In this document: in pieces, positions 18,133-27,944 of the stretch
Position numbering within the stretch: position 1 is the stretch's first letter
Layout: each line of letters opens with the position of its first letter
Assembly (NCBI GenBank): GCA_963821715.1
Contig: CAWGET010000004.1
Location: 248,001 to 312,000, forward strand
DNA length: 64,000 bases
Reading direction: 5' to 3'
Source of the DNA: CAWGET01 sp963821715
GTDB lineage: Bacteria; Bacteroidota; Ignavibacteria; Ignavibacteriales; Melioribacteraceae
Position numbers and translations under genes: made by a program
The notes under the pieces: generated by a model
Told to the model about the DNA's origin: nothing
Database searches by the model: none
Seen by the model: the letters and a program-made list of their open reading frames with translations, nothing else

Positions 18133-18714
18133 TTATCTTTTTGCTATTCCGATAACGCCGCATGCAACTCTAGCTCCGGCGTCTCCTGTTGGTTGTGAAG
18201 TAAGATCGTCTTCGCCGGCATGAACAATTACTGCACGGCCTAAAATTGAATTATTACCGGATAAGGTAACTACGGAATCGACCCTCTCATAACTTGCGGT
18301 ACCGTCGGAGCCGGCTTCAACGTTCCCCAAATCACCCACGTGCCTTTCAGTATCTTCAGGCGCGCCATGATTTTTTTTCGTGGGATTAAAATGTCCTCCG
18401 GCTGATCCACCGTCAACAGCGGAACAATCTCCGAATTCGTGTATGTGGAATCCATGTTTTCCCTGTGAAAGTCCTTCAAGTTCAGCGGAGACTTTTATAC
18501 CGCCGTCAACTTTTTCGAATGTAACCGTTCCCTTTGCTTTATTCCCTTCGGTAGGATGAAGAACCGCAATAAGCTTTGAGTATTCAGTATTTTCTGTCGT
18601 CGCCGTTCGGTTTTCATCTTTCACTTGAACATCGTCGTTCCCTTCGGCTTCGCAGCCGGCAAGAAACATTAATGAAAGAAATAAAAGCATTAATAATATT
18701 CTTGATCTTTTCAT
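18133..18714 (-). CDS. sodC: Cu/Zn superoxide dismutase, lipoprotein
   Basis: 193 residues with a lipoprotein signal (LSLMFLAGC), so it is anchored in the envelope. Copper/zinc ligands are all visible: GFHIHEFGDC, GGHFNP, HGAPED and GRAVIVHAGEDD, with the disulfide Cys in GDC and VACGVIG. It removes extracytoplasmic superoxide. GGAGG precedes the ATG. It is packed (13-15 nt gaps) between the DJ-1/PfpI and ureohydrolase genes. Confidence 0.95.
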   Translation of the reverse strand: MKRSRILLMLLFLSLMFLAGCEAEGNDDVQVKDENRTATTENTEYSKLIAVLHPTEGNKAKGTVTFEKVDGGIKVSAELEGLSQGKHGFHIHEFGDCSAVDGGSAGGHFNPTKKNHGAPEDTERHVGDLGNVEAGSDGTASYERVDSVVTLSGNNSILGRAVIVHAGEDDLTSQPTGDAGARVACGVIGIAKR

Positions 18715-18729
18715 TCTCGCCTCCCTTTA

Positions 18730-19245
18730 TTATGATAAATTTTTAATGATGGTTCTGCAGAATACCGGCAGATCATTTGGGTTTCTCGATGTTATAATAT
18801 TTCCGTCGACCACAACCTCTTCATCAACCCATTCTGCTCCGGCGTTTTTAAGATCATCCTGAATTGAAAAGAAACTTGTAATTTTTTTCCCCTCCAGAAT
18901 TCCCGCCGAAGCCAGCATCCACGGCGCATGACAAATTGCCGCTATCAATTTTCCTTCATCAAACATAGCTTTTACAAATTTTGCCATCGCAGGAGTCCGC
19001 CGCATGTGATCGGGGGAATATCCACCCGGAATAATCAGAGCGTCGAAATCACCGGCTGAAACATCCTCAATAGATTTATCTGCTTTAGCGGAAAGACAAT
19101 TTTTACCTGTGTATTTTTCTGCTTTTGCTCCTACGATTGTTGTTTCAGCGCCCTCTTCCTTCATCCTTAAATATGGATACCAAAATTCAATATCTTCATA
19201 CATATCCGCAATAAAGACAGCAATTTTCTTTCCTTCTAATTTCAT
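18730..19245 (-). CDS. DJ-1/PfpI family protein
   Basis: Class-I glutamine-amidotransferase-like fold, 171 residues, with the nucleophile elbow AAICHAPWMLASAG and the upstream Glu/Asp region LIIPGGYSPDHMR. Relatives act as proteases, glyoxalases or protein deglycases under stress. Two consecutive ATGs exist; the second (19245) has the better 6-nt spacing from GGAGG, the first is at 19248. It is co-transcribed with osmC and sodC by position. Confidence 0.92.
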   Translation of the reverse strand: MKLEGKKIAVFIADMYEDIEFWYPYLRMKEEGAETTIVGAKAEKYTGKNCLSAKADKSIEDVSAGDFDALIIPGGYSPDHMRRTPAMAKFVKAMFDEGKLIAAICHAPWMLASAGILEGKKITSFFSIQDDLKNAGAEWVDEEVVVDGNIITSRNPNDLPVFCRTIIKNLS

Positions 19246-19262
19246 CATGACCCTCCTTTTAC

Positions 19263-19682
19263 TTATACTAATTTTGCGTCAAGTTCTATTTCCACGCTTT
19301 TTAACGCCTGAGATACGGGACAATTATTTTTGGCGTCGTTTGCGTATCTCAAAAATTCTTCATCCTCAATTCCATCAACATCGGCTTCGCAATTAAGTAG
19401 AATTTTTGTAATTCTAAAACCTTCGCTCGTTTTATCTAAATTTAAATTTGCTTCGGTCTTTACTTCATTTACGGTGAAATCGGCCTTCGCTAATCCATTT
19501 GCCAGTGCCATCGAAAAACATCCTGCATGAGCCGCGGCTATTAATTCTTCCGGATTTGTTCCCTCGCCTTCTTCAAATCTCGATTTAAACGAATAATTTC
19601 CTTCAAATGATCCGAATTTTACTTTTCCGTTTCCACTCGGTAAATCACCTTTCCAAACTGCATTTCCTTTTCTCTTAGGCAT
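19263..19682 (-). CDS. OsmC/Ohr family peroxiredoxin
   Basis: 139 residues. The two redox Cys sit in HAGCFSMALA and NNCPVSQAL, as expected for thiol peroxidases of organic hydroperoxides. The N-terminal NAVWKGDLPSGNGKV matches the OsmC branch rather than Ohr. It heads the five-gene run ending with the Rieske reductase. AAAGGAGCAGAC precedes the ATG. Confidence 0.93.
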   Translation of the reverse strand: MPKRKGNAVWKGDLPSGNGKVKFGSFEGNYSFKSRFEEGEGTNPEELIAAAHAGCFSMALANGLAKADFTVNEVKTEANLNLDKTSEGFRITKILLNCEADVDGIEDEEFLRYANDAKNNCPVSQALKSVEIELDAKLV

Positions 19683-19910
19683 GTCTGCTCCTTTATTTTA
19701 GATTATAGTTGCAACTTTTTTTTGAATCTCTTTTTTTGCGAATTAAATGACAGATTCAGAAGTGTACATCCTAGGCTTCCGGAAACAACCTTAATTCACA
19801 TTTTGCTTTTACTAAATATTTCTAACTCCAACAAAAAATATTAAACAGTAATAAGTATGAAGGCTCTAATTATTTTTGGACATACAGCCTGCCTTAATAC
19901 TCAAGCTCTA

Positions 19911-20531
19911 TTATAAAAATTTTATATCTTTAGTGGATCTAACAATTTTACCAGCATACAATGTTGAGACTTGTCTCAAAGTCATTGCCTGGTCAAACTC
20001 CGTTAATGCGGAAATTCCGTCTGCGGGAACAATTATATTAAACCATCTCAATCCGGCTGAGGCAGCAGTGTGAAGTACGCATATATTAGCGACTGTGCCG
20101 ACAATCACAACATTTTTAATTTTCCACAATCGGGTTAAAAAATGGTCAAGCCACGTCTCATAAAATCCGTCGTACCGATTCTTTACGCAGATCAGTTCAT
20201 CATTTTGAGGCTTTAGCTCGTCAATAATCTCCCAGCCCCAGGAATCCTTTTCAGCATGTTTGGGCCAAATTTCCCATTCGGGATCGCCTTCAAACTGAGT
20301 GTCTTGAGTATAAGCGATTTTTACATTCTTCTTTCTTCCGCTTTCGAGCATACTATTTATTTTCGGCACTGTTAGTTGTGCATCGGGTACAAATAAGTTC
20401 CCATCTTCCTTTACGAAATCATTCTGCATATCCACCACAATAATGGCTGTTTCGGAAGATATTAATTCTACTTCCCGATGAAACTCAAGCTCAGGCACAT
20501 CCACAACTTTGCCCGGAACGAAATCCTTCAT
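19911..20531 (-). CDS. Isochorismatase-like cysteine hydrolase
   Basis: 206 residues. The triad is visible: Asp in AIIVVDMQNDF, Lys in DELICVKNRYDGF and Cys in GTVANICVLHTAASAG. The cis-peptide and metal-binding regions look nicotinamidase-like, but the substrate is unassigned. Its ATG overlaps the stop of the PRC-barrel gene by one base (TAATG), so the two are coupled. Confidence 0.9.
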   Translation of the reverse strand: MKDFVPGKVVDVPELEFHREVELISSETAIIVVDMQNDFVKEDGNLFVPDAQLTVPKINSMLESGRKKNVKIAYTQDTQFEGDPEWEIWPKHAEKDSWGWEIIDELKPQNDELICVKNRYDGFYETWLDHFLTRLWKIKNVVIVGTVANICVLHTAASAGLRWFNIIVPADGISALTEFDQAMTLRQVSTLYAGKIVRSTKDIKFL

Positions 20532-21283
20532 TAACTATTTTCCCAATATTTTTTATGTCCGTAATGTTCGTACAATTTATTTTCGTATTCCCTGCTTAGC
20601 GGCTTGTCATGATCGTATTCCGGCGCGCTTTTAATTTTTTCTTCTGTTAAGTCTACAACAACATCGGAAGAATCCCATACAATCGATTTGATCCATTCCG
20701 GCGCGATAAGAACTTTTTTCCCTCCAAAAAAATCTGTTGTATCAATAACCAAATATTTGATGCGGTATGTTTCGTCGTCTAAAACAAATTCTTCAACATG
20801 CCCAATTTTAGCGTCTGTAGCTTTAATGGAGTAACCTTCAACTTCATCTGAATTTCTTAGGTGCTGATCTCCCTTCGAAGCCTGAGCTAAATCTTCCTTA
20901 ACATTTTCCGAGACTATCGGCGCCGGAGGAGTAACTCCGATTCCGTGAGTCTGGATTGGTCCCCAATAAGGAGTCCAGCCATAATACTGATGAAGTTCCA
21001 TTTCATGCTGACGCGATACCGGTTTTTCCAGATCAATATCGGGACTATTTTTTATTTGCTCTTTTGTAAGATCTACTTCAACAACTTTATCATCAGGAAT
21101 AAAATTTTTTAAAGATGAAGGCTTAACTAGAACTTTTCTTTCCGCCAGCCATCCACCGGTAGAAATAACAAAATATCTTACTTTCCACTCTTCGTCATCA
21201 AACAAAAAAGCTTTTATTTTCCCGATCTCGCCTTCGGCGGTTTTTAATTTGTAATTATGAAAATTTTTACTATCTCTTAACAT
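20531..21283 (-). CDS. Protein with two PRC-barrel domains
   Basis: 250 residues carrying two PRC-barrel units, about 1-75 and 145-225, each with the pattern G.I...L.DD..W..RY.V..TG (for example KVRYFVISTGGWL and RIKYLVIDTTDFF). The linker is rich in Pro and Gln. PRC barrels bind ribosomal protein S19 in RimM and photosystem subunits elsewhere; the tandem stress-type forms have no firm function. It lies 21 nt behind the HPF/cold-shock gene. Confidence 0.88.
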   Translation of the reverse strand: MLRDSKNFHNYKLKTAEGEIGKIKAFLFDDEEWKVRYFVISTGGWLAERKVLVKPSSLKNFIPDDKVVEVDLTKEQIKNSPDIDLEKPVSRQHEMELHQYYGWTPYWGPIQTHGIGVTPPAPIVSENVKEDLAQASKGDQHLRNSDEVEGYSIKATDAKIGHVEEFVLDDETYRIKYLVIDTTDFFGGKKVLIAPEWIKSIVWDSSDVVVDLTEEKIKSAPEYDHDKPLSREYENKLYEHYGHKKYWENS

Positions 21284-21304
21284 TTTTCCTCCGATAATTA
21301 TTAA

Positions 21305-21868
21305 TTAGGAAGGATTTTCCACAACTTGGACTGTACTTGCTTGCGGTCCTTTTTCACCCTGTTCTTCAAAAAAGCGCACGCCTGTTCCTTCCTTGATGCT
21401 GCCGAATTCATTATTTACAACACTGTTTTTATGAAAGTAAATATCTCGTCCATCCATCGATCTAATAAATCCGTAGCCTTCTTCCGGAAATATCCGGTTA
21501 ACAATTGCAGATACTTCCTGCTCCGGATGTTTCTTTATTTCTTTTCTATTCTTGTCAACCAATTCCCTTATCTGTTTTCTTGCTGCTTCAAACGCATCAC
21601 GTATCACAGCTTCAAGAGGATCGTTTCTATCTCCTTCGCCCGGTTCTCTTTTAACAATTATTTGATGCTGAGGAGGGATGCGAAATTCCAGCCTTACTCT
21701 GAATGGGCTTCCGGCTTTTAAATTCTGCTGAGGTTTTTCAATGGCTACTCGTCCGCTCGTCATGTAATCACAAATTTTTTCGAGCTTATCTATTTTTTCC
21801 CGTACTAAGCTATCAAGTTCCGGAGTTTTATTAACATCGCGATACGATATTTCTAATGGTATTTGCAC
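21305..21868 (-). CDS. HPF/RaiA-like domain fused to cold-shock domain
   Basis: 187 residues. Residues 1-100 match the ribosome hibernation/sigma-54-modulation fold (PLEISYRDVNKTPELDSLVR then a basic strand). Residues ~118-185 are a cold-shock OB fold with RNP-type motifs GYGFIRSMDGRDIYFH and VRFFEEQGEKGPQA. The product probably binds ribosomes or RNA under stress. The start is GTG at 21866-21868 with AGGAGG five nt upstream. It heads the operon with the PRC-barrel and isochorismatase-like genes. Confidence 0.9.
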   Translation of the reverse strand: MQIPLEISYRDVNKTPELDSLVREKIDKLEKICDYMTSGRVAIEKPQQNLKAGSPFRVRLEFRIPPQHQIIVKREPGEGDRNDPLEAVIRDAFEAARKQIRELVDKNRKEIKKHPEQEVSAIVNRIFPEEGYGFIRSMDGRDIYFHKNSVVNNEFGSIKEGTGVRFFEEQGEKGPQASTVQVVENPS

Positions 21869-22242
21869 TTATTCCTCCTGTTGATTAATCTAAACTTTGT
21901 TAATAAATTTTAACTCTAAATTCAAATAAAGTCAATATTAATAGAACATCTGATTTATCAAGTTGTTAAAAATTCAGTATCCAAAAGAACAAGCGGGATT
22001 AATAGCGTTCATTTGCACACTCTTATCATCCAAATTAAAATCTTTAGAATGTCCGCCTCTCGTCGGCAAATAGATCATCCATTCGAGCGTTGCTTTATTC
22101 TATCAGTTTGATTTTGCACTTTAAACAAGTTTCAAAGTTTGAAAAGAATATGAATCCCCGGTTCAAAAATGTGCCCTCACTATTTTACCGAAGAGGTAAT
22201 GATTTAAGATAAGAAATTTAACGAATTTACAAAATTAGAATT
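21869..22242. other. Intergenic stretch with a possible 34-codon ORF or remnant
   Basis: No RNA gene or clear terminator is visible. On the - strand a short frame (21974-22078, ATG to TGA, 34 residues, beginning MIYLPTRGGHSKDF) has protein-like composition but no ribosome binding site and no family I know. The part next to 21868 must hold the promoter of the HPF/cold-shock operon. Confidence 0.4.
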
Positions 22243-22938
22243 TTATAATTTTAAGCCGTGGCTTTTGAAAAGATCGAAATATTTTTTTGAAGTAGATTTT
22301 TTCAGTCTATCGAAATTATCAATCAATTCCTGGAGTGCTTCGTTGCCGCCGAAATCGAAGTAATAATTTATTAGCTCGCTTAAATATTTGGATGTGATTT
22401 CAGCGATGTTATTGTAAGATTCGAGAGTGTGTGAGTCGAGATTATTTAGTTTTTCTTCTTCGTGCGGTCGTATTAATTCTTCTTCTTCCAATGCCGAATA
22501 AACTTCAACAGCGCTTTCAAGTTCTTTGTGCAGCGCCCAGCCTTTCGATAAATCAAGAAGTATCTTTAAGATCGCAATTATCTTTTTATCTCTAAGAGAA
22601 TTATATTCGTTAACTTTTTCCAAACGACGAAGATTGTCAGACTCTATCTGGAATTCCTCCAGCATTAAATTTAAATTTCGAGGTTTTTCATAAGATTTTA
22701 CTATCTCTCTGAATTTGCTATGCACCTTATCATCGAAGGCAATTTCTTCATCACAAGTAATATCATTCTTTTGTAACAATGAAATAATTTCTTCCCTTTT
22801 TTGAGGAAATCTTCTTTGTAGATATTCATTTGTATAGGTAAACTTTCCATCGCTGTCTTTAGGAGATTCCATCAAACTTAATAGGTAGCTTTTCAATTTT
22901 ATCAGGAGCATAAAAAGGTCATTCTGATCCGCTTTCAT
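22243..22938 (-). CDS. Helical protein of unknown function
   Basis: 231 residues, strongly alpha-helical and acidic, with no signal peptide or membrane segment and no motif I recognise. It is the last gene of the kinase/histidine-kinase cassette, 63 nt beyond the end of the broken GAF histidine kinase and in the same direction. GAGGGAAAG precedes the ATG. A role as a signalling partner is suggested only by position. Confidence 0.65.
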   Translation of the reverse strand: MKADQNDLFMLLIKLKSYLLSLMESPKDSDGKFTYTNEYLQRRFPQKREEIISLLQKNDITCDEEIAFDDKVHSKFREIVKSYEKPRNLNLMLEEFQIESDNLRRLEKVNEYNSLRDKKIIAILKILLDLSKGWALHKELESAVEVYSALEEEELIRPHEEEKLNNLDSHTLESYNNIAEITSKYLSELINYYFDFGGNEALQELIDNFDRLKKSTSKKYFDLFKSHGLKL

Positions 22939-23001
22939 CTTTCCCTCGTATTACCAATCATAACTAATAGTCATAATAAATTTTATTAATTGCAATATTT
23001 T

Positions 23002-24292
23002 TTACTTTTTATGAAAACCGACGCTGAATGTTGAACCGCTTCCCTTTTTACTATGGACGCTTATCAGCGCTTTATTCAGATCGATATATTTTTTCACGAG
23101 CGCAAGCCCCAATCCATTTCCTTCAAATTTTCTTGTGTATCCCGTTTCTTCCTGAGAAAACGGCTTAAATAATTCATCCAGATATTTTTCTGATATACCA
23201 ATTCCTGAATCACTTATATCAACAAATACTTCACCGTTCGGCTGGTTATATAATCTTATCTTAATGTATCCATCAAAAGTATATTTCAGAGCGTTATCAA
23301 GAAGATTCTGAAAGATCTGTTGAACCATATATCGATCGGCGAAAACAATTTTATTTTCCGCTTCGTCAACAAAATCTAAGTGTAATTGTTTTCCTTTTGC
23401 AGCGTAGAAAAATTCTTTATGAAGTTCGGTAAGAAGCTTCGCCAGATCAAAGTTTTCCGGAATATATTCGTAGTTTTCAGTCTGGATCTGTGACATTTCT
23501 AGAAGAAGATCGACCGTGCGGATAATTCTTTTACCGGCGCTGTTCACAATTGTAAACGAATCTTCAAGATCTTCGGGAAGTTTATCTTCCAAAGCTTCCT
23601 GCAGTAAAGATGTGAAGCTTAAAACCGTATTGATCGGTGTGCGAATTTCGTGAGACATTTGTGCGAGGAATTCAGATTTTAATTTATCCGAATTTTCCGC
23701 TTTTATTTTTGCCTGCTTTCAGATCCTCATATAATTGCGCGTTATTTATTGCCGTTGCAGCCTGTCCGGAAATAATTTCGAATGTTTCAATTATTGCCTG
23801 TGTTTTTATTTTATGAAACAGGCGGCTGTCGACATATAAAATACCTATTTTTTCATCATTGGTTTTTAAAGGCGCGCATAAAATAGTTTGAAGATCGAGA
23901 GAAAAAATACTTTTATTGTCTTTATGCGCCGGGTCTTTCTGCGCGCTTTCAATAAATTTAGATTGACCCGAATCAAATACTTCGCGAACAACGGACGAAC
24001 TTATACTGAAATTAAATTCGGATAATTTTTCGCCGGACATATCGATGCCAACAGTATACTTGAGCTCGCCGTTTTTATCCTTTAGAAGAATAAATCCCCG
24101 TTCCGATTTGGTAACTTTTATCGCTCCTTTCAAAACGGTCATTAAAACATCTTCCAGAATCAAGGAATTATTTATACTTTTTACTATCTCGAGTATTACT
24201 TCCCGATTATTTCCTTGTTCAAGATCAGAACCTCCAGTTAATACAAGATTCTGCTGTTTTTCTATTAATGATTTGAAATCCCGAAAATTCAA
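23002..24292 (-). pseudogene. GAF-domain sensor histidine kinase, one frameshift
   Basis: This is a paralogue of the intact kinase at 27945-29267. The first part (24292-23712) is an N-terminal helix plus a GAF domain. The second part (about 23700-23002), one frame off, has the HisKA box QMSHEIRTPINTV, N-box LLDNALKY, DSGIGIS and GNGLGLALVKKYI. The break lies in A runs (+ strand T4 at 23701-23704 and T5 at 23706-23710); removing one A restores KAENSDKLKSEFLAQMSHEI, matching the paralogue. The repaired protein has about 429 residues. The start is a TTG with AAAGGA five nt upstream; the preceding kinase gene stops in the same frame four codons earlier. Confidence 0.85.
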
Positions 24293-24301
24293 GTCGTCCT
24301 T

Positions 24302-27300
24302 TTATTCTTCTTCTACAATTTTTTTTCTTTGTGGAGCCATTAAGTACAATTTTTTAATTTGCGGATCTTTTATGTTTTCCGAAATATAACTTATAAGAGA
24401 TTTTGCATAGAACAGATAATAATCCCTTTTATTAAGATTACCCCTTGCTTCATAATATTTAGCCAATTCGAAAAATACTTTATGATGCAATTCTGTAATA
24501 CTTTTATCTTCAATCAGATTCAGAGACTCTGACAGAAGTTCAAATTGAGTTTTTTCTATAAACTCAGAATTTTTACCGGCGATTAGAGAAAGCAGATATA
24601 AGCGCTCTGCGGTTAACAAACTCTTATTCTCTATCAACTCAATTAATTTTGTGTTGTAAAGAATATCCTTTGCATCTAAAAACTTTTCTTCGTCTAAATA
24701 TAACTTTGCTATAAGAAATTGAGTTTTTGCATATCGGATTTGATCTTCTTGTCCGGAAAGATCAGCTAGATTACTTAAATATTTTTTCAAATATTTTATT
24801 GCCGCATTCACCTCCTTTTTCAATATTGCTTCAGCAGCAAGAACGAAATTATAAATATTCATTATCGAAGAAGAGTTTTTATTCTTTTCAAATAAAAGCT
24901 CTACTTCTTCTTTTACTTTTCTTATAGTTTTATTATCGCCAATATACAAAGATAATTTACCTTTTTGGAAGAGAACTTCAGCTAATTCCGAAAAATTATT
25001 TGTTTTTTTTAGAAAATAATTTCCGGCTGTCTCGATATTTTGTACCGCATTATCATATTCGCAAATCTCAATTTGAATTCCGCAATGATTTAGATAAAAT
25101 AAGAGACACTTTCCTATTATATATTTCCCAGATGCATTCAAAGATGTCATTAGCTCGTTTATAATCCGAATGCTGACTTTTCATAATCTCTCCGAAATAA
25201 TAATTCATCACTCCCTTATTGATTAATATCATTCCTTCATTTTCTAGACTTCCAATCATTTCATTGTTTATCAGCGCTGTATTCCCACATTCAAAGCATT
25301 TTCAATATCGTTGTCTCATCGCATATAAATTACCAAATTTATTTCCAATATTTACCTTTTTGCCAACTTCCTCTCTTTTTAATAATAGATTTTGCGCTCT
25401 TGCAAAAATTTCTATTGCTTCTGTCGTATCTTACCTTCCGATATGAATCTTCAAAAGTCCTTTAAGATTTATAATTTTTGCCAATACGGAGTAGACGATT
25501 TTTCTCCTTTTCGAGTTCTAAGATTAACAAAATGGATTCGACATTTTTAAAATTATTTAAATCAAATTCCGCGTAAGCCAAATCGATAAATAATTCCTTT
25601 TTTTTCTGTATCCGAAATTTCTAAATTTAAAATCGACTCAAGAATTCCCTTTCCTCTTAGGTAATCCCCTAAAGCAACGTAACAATTACCTTTCAATTTT
25701 AAGAGCGAAAATTTGATCTGCGGATCATTAACTTCCAGACAGTTATGTTCAATGTATTCTAAGCATTCTTTATATTCTCCTAAATTGAAAAGTACATCGG
25801 CATATTTAAAAGATATTTCTCCCTTAACTGTACTGTTAAGCGGATAATCCTTCACTTCCTCTAAAAGAATTTTTTTATAGGAAAGCAAAGAGATTTTTTC
25901 CGACAAAGCAATTTCTTGCTCAAGCAATCTGTAACCATTTTCAAAATCTCCCGCCTCTTTATAATGACGGGCAATTTCCCTCTTATTATCGAATTGCGTT
26001 TTATTTTCAAGGAATTCTGCAACTCTTTTGTGTATTTCTTTTTTATCGGGAATATTCTGATATATAAAACTTTTTAAGCCAAGAGAAGTAAATTTGATGA
26101 CTCCTTCATTTTCAGTGATAATGTTCGCAGTTTTTAAAGACTGAATAGAGTTCAAATGAGTTATCGTCTCTTCTTTTTCTATTAAGGATAAAAACTTCCT
26201 GTCAACTTCAGGAACAATGGTAGATAGAATTTGTATGGCTCGAAGTTCACTATCAGTGAGCTTCGACAGCCTTAAAGCATAAACATCATCATGACTTTTA
26301 GTTAGGAGCTTTGGCAAATCTTCAAAGTTTTCTATCTGCGGAACAATATTCTCGAAATTTATCGTTTCGAGCAGTATTAGATAATCATAAAAATTATAAA
26401 TATTGCCGGGTAAAAGATCGGAATATTTTAGAACCAACTTTTCTAATTCTTCACATGGGAAAAAACTGGCAAAATTCTTTTTTATCAGTTCGCCTGTTTC
26501 AATCTCAGAAAGCGGACGTAATTCAAATTCTTTTTTATTAAAGATGGAATCAGATTTTTTAGGTTTGCTGTTATTCTCAGTGATCAATATTTTAATTTTA
26601 TTAACCTGCAGAATAGGAACCAACTGCTGAAGAAATTCATGCGCTAAATCGTCATAAAAATTATAATCATCTAGCAGAAGCGTAAAGCTCACATTCCGGG
26701 ATATTTTATTTACAATAGCTTTTGCATCGTCAATCGAAATGCCGGTACTTTGATGGTTCATTAGATATTGAACAAGTGCTTCGTCAATTTTCGGATATAC
26801 ACCGCTAAGATAAATAATTTTGTGTATGAAATAGCGCCAGAATTCAATTCCCCGACGGAACATATTACGGGAAATAAAAATCGTATTGTTTCTTTGCTGA
26901 TATATCCGGGATAGAATACTAGATTTTCCGCTTCCATCGTCGCCGTTAATAACAATTGCTTCTCCAGATTCCGCTGAAAAATATTGAGGCAGATATTCCG
27001 AAATTTCGCTTCCTCCAATAAATCTGTTGCCGGGCTTCCACTCTTTTTTTCTTTTCTGCGGAACTTCGATTTTAAGTTTCCGGAATATTTCCAACGATGA
27101 AAAAATTCGTTCATCGGGATCTTTTTTAAGAAGATTTTTCGTCAATTTTATTAATCTTTCGAACCCTGCAACTTCCGGAAATTTAAAATCTTTGTTGATA
27201 TGATCACGAAAAACTTCCAGTTCCTCTTTGCCTTTAAATGGAAATTCACCATAGATCATCAGATAGAGAATGATTCCAAGTGAATATAAATCGATGCGAT

Positions 27301-27874
27301 GATCAAAAACCTTTTTCTCTAATCTTTCCGGGGCAATATACTCAATCGTTCCGCTTATCTGCGGAGTCGATACTGAGGCTCTGTCTATAATCAAGCCGAA
27401 ATCGATAAACTTTACTGAAAATGTTCCGGCCGTCTCTTCGACTAAAATATTTTCTGGTTTTAAATCGTTATAAATATAATTTGATTGATGCAGGTAATAA
27501 AGTGTTGAAATAATTTCTTCAAGCAGAGTGGTGAGTTTGACGGGAGCTAATTTTCTAATATATTCAGAGAGCATCTTTCCGCCGAAAAACTCGGTTGTAA
27601 AAAATTTACTCTCCATTTCCAAACCGAACAGTTCAGCTTCTTCTTCGATATTAACAATCGTTCCGTATTCAAAACTGTTGATTATATTCGGATGACTTAA
27701 TTTCTGCAGAGTAAAAAATTCATTCCGGAACTTTTCTTCCTCTTCATCCGAAACATCCTTCGGTAATATTTTGATTGCAAAATCAATTCCGGGGAAAAAG
27801 AAATCACTGCAAAGAAATACTTTGCTTCTTCCTTCGCCTAATTCGGACTTAATAGTAAATCTATGATTTATCAA
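24302..27874 (-). pseudogene. Ser/Thr protein kinase - NTPase - TPR protein, multiply disrupted
   Basis: The intact N-terminal part (27874-25605) has a kinase domain at 1-270: GEGRSKVFL loop, Lys in AIKILP, YNDLKPENILV (the usual HRD is YND), DFG and APE. An AAA-type NTPase follows with Walker A GDDGSGKSS and Walker B TLLLDDY, then TPR-like helices. The C-terminal TPR part (25150-24302) is in another frame. Between 25605 and 25150 I count shifts at the A8 run (25598-25605) and A5 run (25499-25503), an in-frame TAA (25431-25433), a compensating pair near 25290-25320 and a shift near 25150-25180. Repaired length is about 1,190 residues. The start is a TTG without clear Shine-Dalgarno. The architecture resembles PknK/LuxR-like STAND kinases that precede GAF kinases. 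Confidence 0.82.
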
Positions 27875-27944
27875 TGACTATTAAATTTAATTTTTTTAGA
27901 AATGTAAAATAGCGGTTCCCTTTATTAAAAGGAAGAGGGATTCT

